Assembly (NCBI GenBank): GCA_964555685.1
Contig: CAZKTO010000003.1
Span: 20,098 to 84,097, forward strand
Length of the DNA: 64,000 nucleotides
From: CAZKTO01 sp964555685
GTDB lineage: Bacteria; Chloroflexota; Dehalococcoidia; SHYB01
Direction of reading: 5' to 3'
Shown here: positions 60,955 through 64,000 of the stretch, piece by piece
Layout of the letters: each line of letters opens with the position of its first letter
Numbering within the stretch: the stretch's first letter is position 1
Translations under genes and position numbers: made by a program
The notes under the pieces: generated by a model
What the model was told of the DNA's origin: nothing
The model's input: only the letters and a program-made list of their open reading frames with translations
Databases searched by the model: none

Positions 60955-62067
60955 ATGACCACCATACTGTGCGCCGGCCGCGAGACCCAGGTCCCCGGAG
61001 CCCAGGCCCAGGGCGATAACCTCTGGCTGCCCCTGGCCGACTTGGAGCAGGCAACCGGCTGGACCCTCAAGCCCCAGGGCGCCTGCCTGGGCGACCTCTG
61101 CGTCCCGATCCCAGAGTCACGCCGGCATGAGTTTGTCCAGCCCGGCGCCTTCAACTTTGCCGCCCTGTGGCGGCGCCTACGCAAGCCCGCCGTCCACGAC
61201 GAGGCGGGTGGCGCCTGGCACTTCGGCGAGGCCGCCTTGGCCCGGCGGGCCGCCCTCTCGTCGCTCCAGGCCCCGGACTTCCGCTTGCCGGACCTGGAAG
61301 GCCGCGAGCATTCGCTCAGCGACTATCGAGGGACCAAGGTCTTTCTGGCCTCGTGGGCCTCGTGGTGAGGGTGCCGCCACGATCTGCCGGTCTGGCAGAG
61401 GCTGCACGAGGAGCTGGCGCCCAAGGGCCTCACCATCATCGCCGTCGACCTGGACAGCCGCGGCGCCGAGGCCGCCCGCGAATGGATCGAGCGCGCCAAA
61501 CCGTCCTACCCCTGCCTCCTCGATCGCGACCACGTCGTCGCCGAGCTCTACGACATGGTGAATGTGCCCTCAGCGGTGTGGATCGACGAGGAGGGGCGCA
61601 TCGTCCGGCCCACGGAGCCGGCGGGCTCGACGGACCACTTCCGCAAGGCGATCAGCCTGGAGCGGCGCACGGGGCTCTCCAGCGAGGCGCTGGCGGAGAT
61701 CGAGCGCCGGCGCGGGATCTACTGCGACGCCCTGCGCGACTGGGTCGAGAAGGGTGCGCGAAGCGCCTTCGCCTACTCACCGGCCCAGGCGCTCGACCGC
61801 ATGCGCCTCCCCAGCGACCGGCACGCCGAGGCCCTGGCTTACTTCCGCCTGGGGAGCTATCTCCACGCCCATGGCCGCAAGGATGAGGGCCAGCGCCTCA
61901 TGGCCAAGGCGGCGGAGCTGAGGCCGGAGAGCTGGTCGTTCCTGCGCCAGTCAGGGGACCTGGAGGTCCCCGGCAGCCAGGGCGGCGAGCGCTTCATCCG
62001 GGCGCTCCGCTCCCTGCCCGCGACAACCCACTACTATCCGCCCATCGACATACCGGGCCTGGAGTAG
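60955..62067 (+). CDS. selenocysteine-containing redoxin (thioredoxin/TlpA-like), TGA at codon 138
   Basis: From the ATG at 60955 (AGGGAG 4 nt upstream) the frame is open to 62067 except for TGA at 61366-61368. Residues about 105-225 are a redoxin domain: APDFRLPDLEGREHSLSDYRG, VFLASWASW-U-GCRHDLPVWQRLHEEL, LTIIAVDLDS, and VNVPSAVWIDEEGRIV with the conserved cis-Pro. The TGA occupies the active-site cysteine position of WASWC, giving U-G-C. A SECIS-like hairpin follows directly. An N-terminal region has ACLGDLCVP, and a helical C-terminal extension follows. With Sec the product has 370 residues. A nonsense mutation is the alternative. Confidence 0.82.
61366..61407 (+). promoter_or_regulatory. 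putative bacterial SECIS element
   Basis: After UGA 61366-61368, UCUGCC (61383-61388) pairs with GGCAGA (61394-61399) around a GGUCU loop (61389-61393). A lower GUGC/GCAC stem (61371-61374 with 61404-61407) extends the hairpin. The loop GGU begins 20 nt after the UGA, within the spacing accepted by SelB, and matches the GGUCU in the E. coli fdhF SECIS loop. Confidence 0.78.
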
Positions 62068-62096
62068 GGGATGTTCGCTGCCGTACTCGCCGCCCC

Positions 62097-63191
62097 CTAC
62101 CGAGCCTTCGCCTTGGCCTTCTCCTGCGCCTTCTGCCGGAACCTGGGCATGACCCCCTCGGCAAAGAGCTTCAGGCGGCGCTTGTTCTCCTCCAGGGATG
62201 TGTACGGGGCGTGGCCCAGGTTGAACATGATGTGTCTGAACCCCATCGCCTCCATGTCCTGGACGATGCGGGTGACGCGCTCCGGATCGCCGGCCACCCA
62301 CATCCGCTCCCAGAAGAACTCGGGGCCGATCTGCTGGTTCTTGCCCAGGTAACGGTCCTTCCAGTAGTAGTAGCCGGCGGCGAACTCGCCCGTCTTCTCG
62401 ATGGGGGCGCTCTCCAGGTTGATGATGCTGGTGTCTTTCTGCGAGTCGCGGGCGTGCTCCGCCAGCTCCCAGGCCTGTTTCTCCGTCTCGGCGATGACGA
62501 GGCCGCGCATGGCGCCGAATTCCGTCTGGCTGACGTCGTGCCCGTTCTCCGCCGCGACTTTCTTCCACTCGTCGGAGGCGCGGCGGCATTTGCTGAATGT
62601 GGCGAGGGGATCGACGATGAACGGAATGCCTCTCCGGGCGTAATGCCCGACGGTCTCCGGGCTCACGGCGGCCGTCCACATGGGCGGGTGCGGCTTCTGG
62701 ACCGGCTTGGGGAGGACGTTGACGTTGTCGACGCTCGTCCACTTGCCCTTGTAGGAGAAGTGGTCCTTGGTCCAGGCGAGCTTCATGATATCGATGGCCT
62801 CGTCGGTGCGCTCGCGGGCCTCAGCCAGCGGTATGTTGAACCCGTTGAACTCGATGGACTGGTAGCCGCGGCCAAAGCCGTACATCAGGCGGCCGTTGCT
62901 CAGCACGTCCACCATGGCCGCATCCTCGGCCGCTCGCAGGGGGTTGTGGAACGGCAGGACGACGATCGCCGAGCCGATCTTGATCCTGGTCGTCCGGGCG
63001 GCCACGAAGCTGGCGAAGGGCATGATGTTGGAGCAGATGCCATAGTTGCGGAAGTGGTGCTCGGCGATCCAGACGCCGTCAAAACCCAGCTCCTCGACGT
63101 ACTCAATGAGTTCCATCTCGTACTTGTAGACCTGCTGATGCGTCCAGCCCTCGGGCCAGTGAACGAGATGGAAGGTGTAGAATTTCATCAT
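62097..63191 (-). CDS. luciferase-like (LLM) flavin-dependent oxidoreductase
   Basis: The protein has 364 residues from ATG 63191 (or 363 from the adjacent ATG 63188, which has better spacing from GGAGG). MKFYTFHLVHWPEGW, EELGFDGVWIAEHHFRNYG, SAIVVLPFHNPLRAAEDAAM and GRLMYGFGRGYQS mark it as a paralog of the 48393 gene. The C terminus is Lys/Ala-rich (RQKAQEKAKAKAR). It converges with the redoxin gene. Confidence 0.88.
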   Translation of the reverse strand: MMKFYTFHLVHWPEGWTHQQVYKYEMELIEYVEELGFDGVWIAEHHFRNYGICSNIMPFASFVAARTTRIKIGSAIVVLPFHNPLRAAEDAAMVDVLSNGRLMYGFGRGYQSIEFNGFNIPLAEARERTDEAIDIMKLAWTKDHFSYKGKWTSVDNVNVLPKPVQKPHPPMWTAAVSPETVGHYARRGIPFIVDPLATFSKCRRASDEWKKVAAENGHDVSQTEFGAMRGLVIAETEKQAWELAEHARDSQKDTSIINLESAPIEKTGEFAAGYYYWKDRYLGKNQQIGPEFFWERMWVAGDPERVTRIVQDMEAMGFRHIMFNLGHAPYTSLEENKRRLKLFAEGVMPRFRQKAQEKAKAKAR

Positions 63192-63296
63192 TGCCTCCTC
63201 GCGTCCCACGGCTCCCGACGGCCCGGGCGGGACGTTCGGCATTGTACCGCTACATGCGAGCGCCAGTCTAGTCGCGAAGGCATCCCTCACCCCCAG

Positions 63297-63350
63297 CCCC
63301 TCTCCGGCTCGGAGAGGGGTGGTCCACCTCAGGCGGACCGGGGTGAGGGC
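63297..63350. repeat. pyrimidine-arm hairpin plus second inverted repeat
   Basis: CCCCTCTCCG (63297-63306) and CGGAGAGGGG (63310-63319) repeat the arms seen at 22976-22998. A GGTCCACC/GGCGGACC inverted repeat follows. Confidence 0.7.
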
Positions 63351-63475
63351 ATGCGCCCCGCGCGTTGACACCCACTTCTGGCATCAGGTACACTCCTGAT
63401 TGCCGACGCCACCCGTCAACGCACCGTCCCTACTCTGTTGTCACGGACCCGACGGCCGAGCGGCGAGGAGCGGCC

Positions 63476-64000
63476 ATGACCTCGACAACCGGCGGCAAGC
63501 AGGCCTGGCGCAAGCGCGCCTACGAGCCCTCCGTCAAGCGCGTCCCCGAGCGCCAAAAGGGCTTCAAGGGCTCCTCCGGATACGACGTCGACGTCGTCTA
63601 CACGCCCGAGGACGCCCAGGGCATCGACTACGAGCGCGACATCGGCTACCCCGGCGAGTACCCCTTCACCCGCGGNNNNNNNNNNNNNNNNNNNNNNNNN
63701 NNNNNNACAAGCGCTACCGCTACCTCCTCGACCAGGGGCAGACCGGCCTCTCCGTCGCCTTCGACCTGCCCACCCAGACCGGCTACGACTCGGACCACCT
63801 CATGGCGCGCGGCGAGGTGGGTAAGGTCGGCGTCCCCATCTGCTCGGTGACGGACATGGAGGTCCTGTTCAACGGCATCCCGCTGGACAAGGTCACCACC
63901 TCCATGACCATCAACGCCACGGCGCCCATCCTCCTGGCCCTCTACATCGCCCTGGGCAAGCGGCAGGGCGTGGCCATGGACAAGCTGGGCGGCACCGTCC
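63476..64000 (+). CDS. methylmalonyl-CoA mutase large subunit, N-terminal part (runs off the window)
   Basis: Starting [19 protein letters not shown], the sequence contains [11 protein letters not shown] just before the N run, and [29 protein letters not shown] and [15 protein letters not shown] after it (quoted in part). This is the substrate-binding TIM-barrel domain of acyl-CoA mutases. The tyrosine and the FDLPTQ motif are those of methylmalonyl-CoA mutase; isobutyryl- or ethylmalonyl-type relatives are possible. It would isomerise methylmalonyl-CoA to succinyl-CoA with B12. The C terminus and the B12-binding domain lie outside the window. Confidence 0.9.
63676..63706. other. 31-N gap inside the mutase gene
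   Basis: The family's conserved block between PFTRG and NKRYRYL is missing, about 25 residues, or roughly 77 bases. The frame after the run is not continuous with that before it, so 31 N is not the true length. Confidence 0.75.

Noticed and set aside
60955..61368. Separate 137-aa protein ending at the TGA
   Set aside because: It would stop one residue before the redoxin active-site cysteine position, and the same frame continues the fold; readthrough with selenocysteine explains both parts.

Overview
This is a GC-rich bacterial fragment (roughly two-thirds G+C) with dense coding on both strands, no rRNA, tRNA, CRISPR array or insertion sequence that I can recognise, and two runs of N (50080-50089 and 63676-63706) that look like scaffold joins. 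The gene complement suggests a draft or metagenome-assembled genome: four luciferase-like flavin/F420 oxidoreductases, three loci of family III (CaiB/BaiF) CoA-transferases, two paralogous TIM-barrel amidohydrolases, several alpha/beta hydrolases, an HpaB-type flavin monooxygenase and a methylmalonyl-CoA mutase. That mix resembles uncultured Chloroflexota of the SAR202/Dehalococcoidia type. This is an inference from gene content; no taxonomic marker was compared.

Layout. 1-4172: a candidate structured RNA, then a thiamine-diphosphate enzyme and two alpha/beta hydrolases. 4432-10402 (minus): a 66-residue protein, then the lipA-lpdA-pdhA-pdhB-pdhC operon, which couples lipoate synthesis to a complete 2-oxoacid dehydrogenase complex. 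10546-13973 (minus): a tandem ThyX-like protein, a DUF488 protein and a class III aminotransferase. 14081-15877: a hydrolase and an aldo/keto reductase. 16182-16415 (minus): a tiny transcription unit with two Lys/Pro-rich micro-ORFs and a strong intrinsic terminator. 16874-26244: catabolic and accessory genes, including a CoA-transferase pair, an HpaB monooxygenase, a luciferase-like enzyme, an SDR, endonuclease IV and small proteins. 26245-26477: three long hairpins in a row. 27621-34255 (minus): the conserved block rpsB-tsf-pyrH-frr-uppS-cdsA-dxr-rseP, covering translation, UMP synthesis, undecaprenyl and CDP-lipid synthesis, isoprenoids and envelope stress.

34397-49526: glyoxalase-like and Tag glycosylase genes, two CoA-transferase genes (one a tandem fusion), a hicBA toxin-antitoxin module bounded by a perfect 30-bp direct repeat, an enoyl-CoA hydratase, a frameshifted methyltransferase, nadC, an amidohydrolase, a beta-hydroxyacid dehydrogenase, a peptide/solute-binding lipoprotein and a luciferase-like enzyme. 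49703-53547: NAD-dependent formate dehydrogenase (split only by an N run), a TPR lipoprotein and a DUF2971 protein that look like a lower-GC insertion, and queE. 53661-64000: a D-aminoacylase-type amidohydrolase, a luciferase-like enzyme, an HpcH/HpaI aldolase, a heterodimeric ABC exporter, a redoxin, another luciferase-like enzyme and the start of methylmalonyl-CoA mutase.

The most notable item is the redoxin at 60955-62067. Its frame is open for 370 codons except for one TGA at 61366-61368. That TGA lies exactly in the thioredoxin-type active site (WASW-TGA-G-C-R) and is followed at the correct distance by a hairpin with a GGUCU apical loop, the hallmark of a bacterial SECIS. I read it as a selenoprotein that ordinary gene calling splits in two. 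Other unusual structure includes dispersed CCCCGAC-NN-GTCGGGG palindromes (some inside genes), pyrimidine-arm hairpins in most spacers, and catalytically asymmetric CoA-transferase and ABC-transporter pairs.
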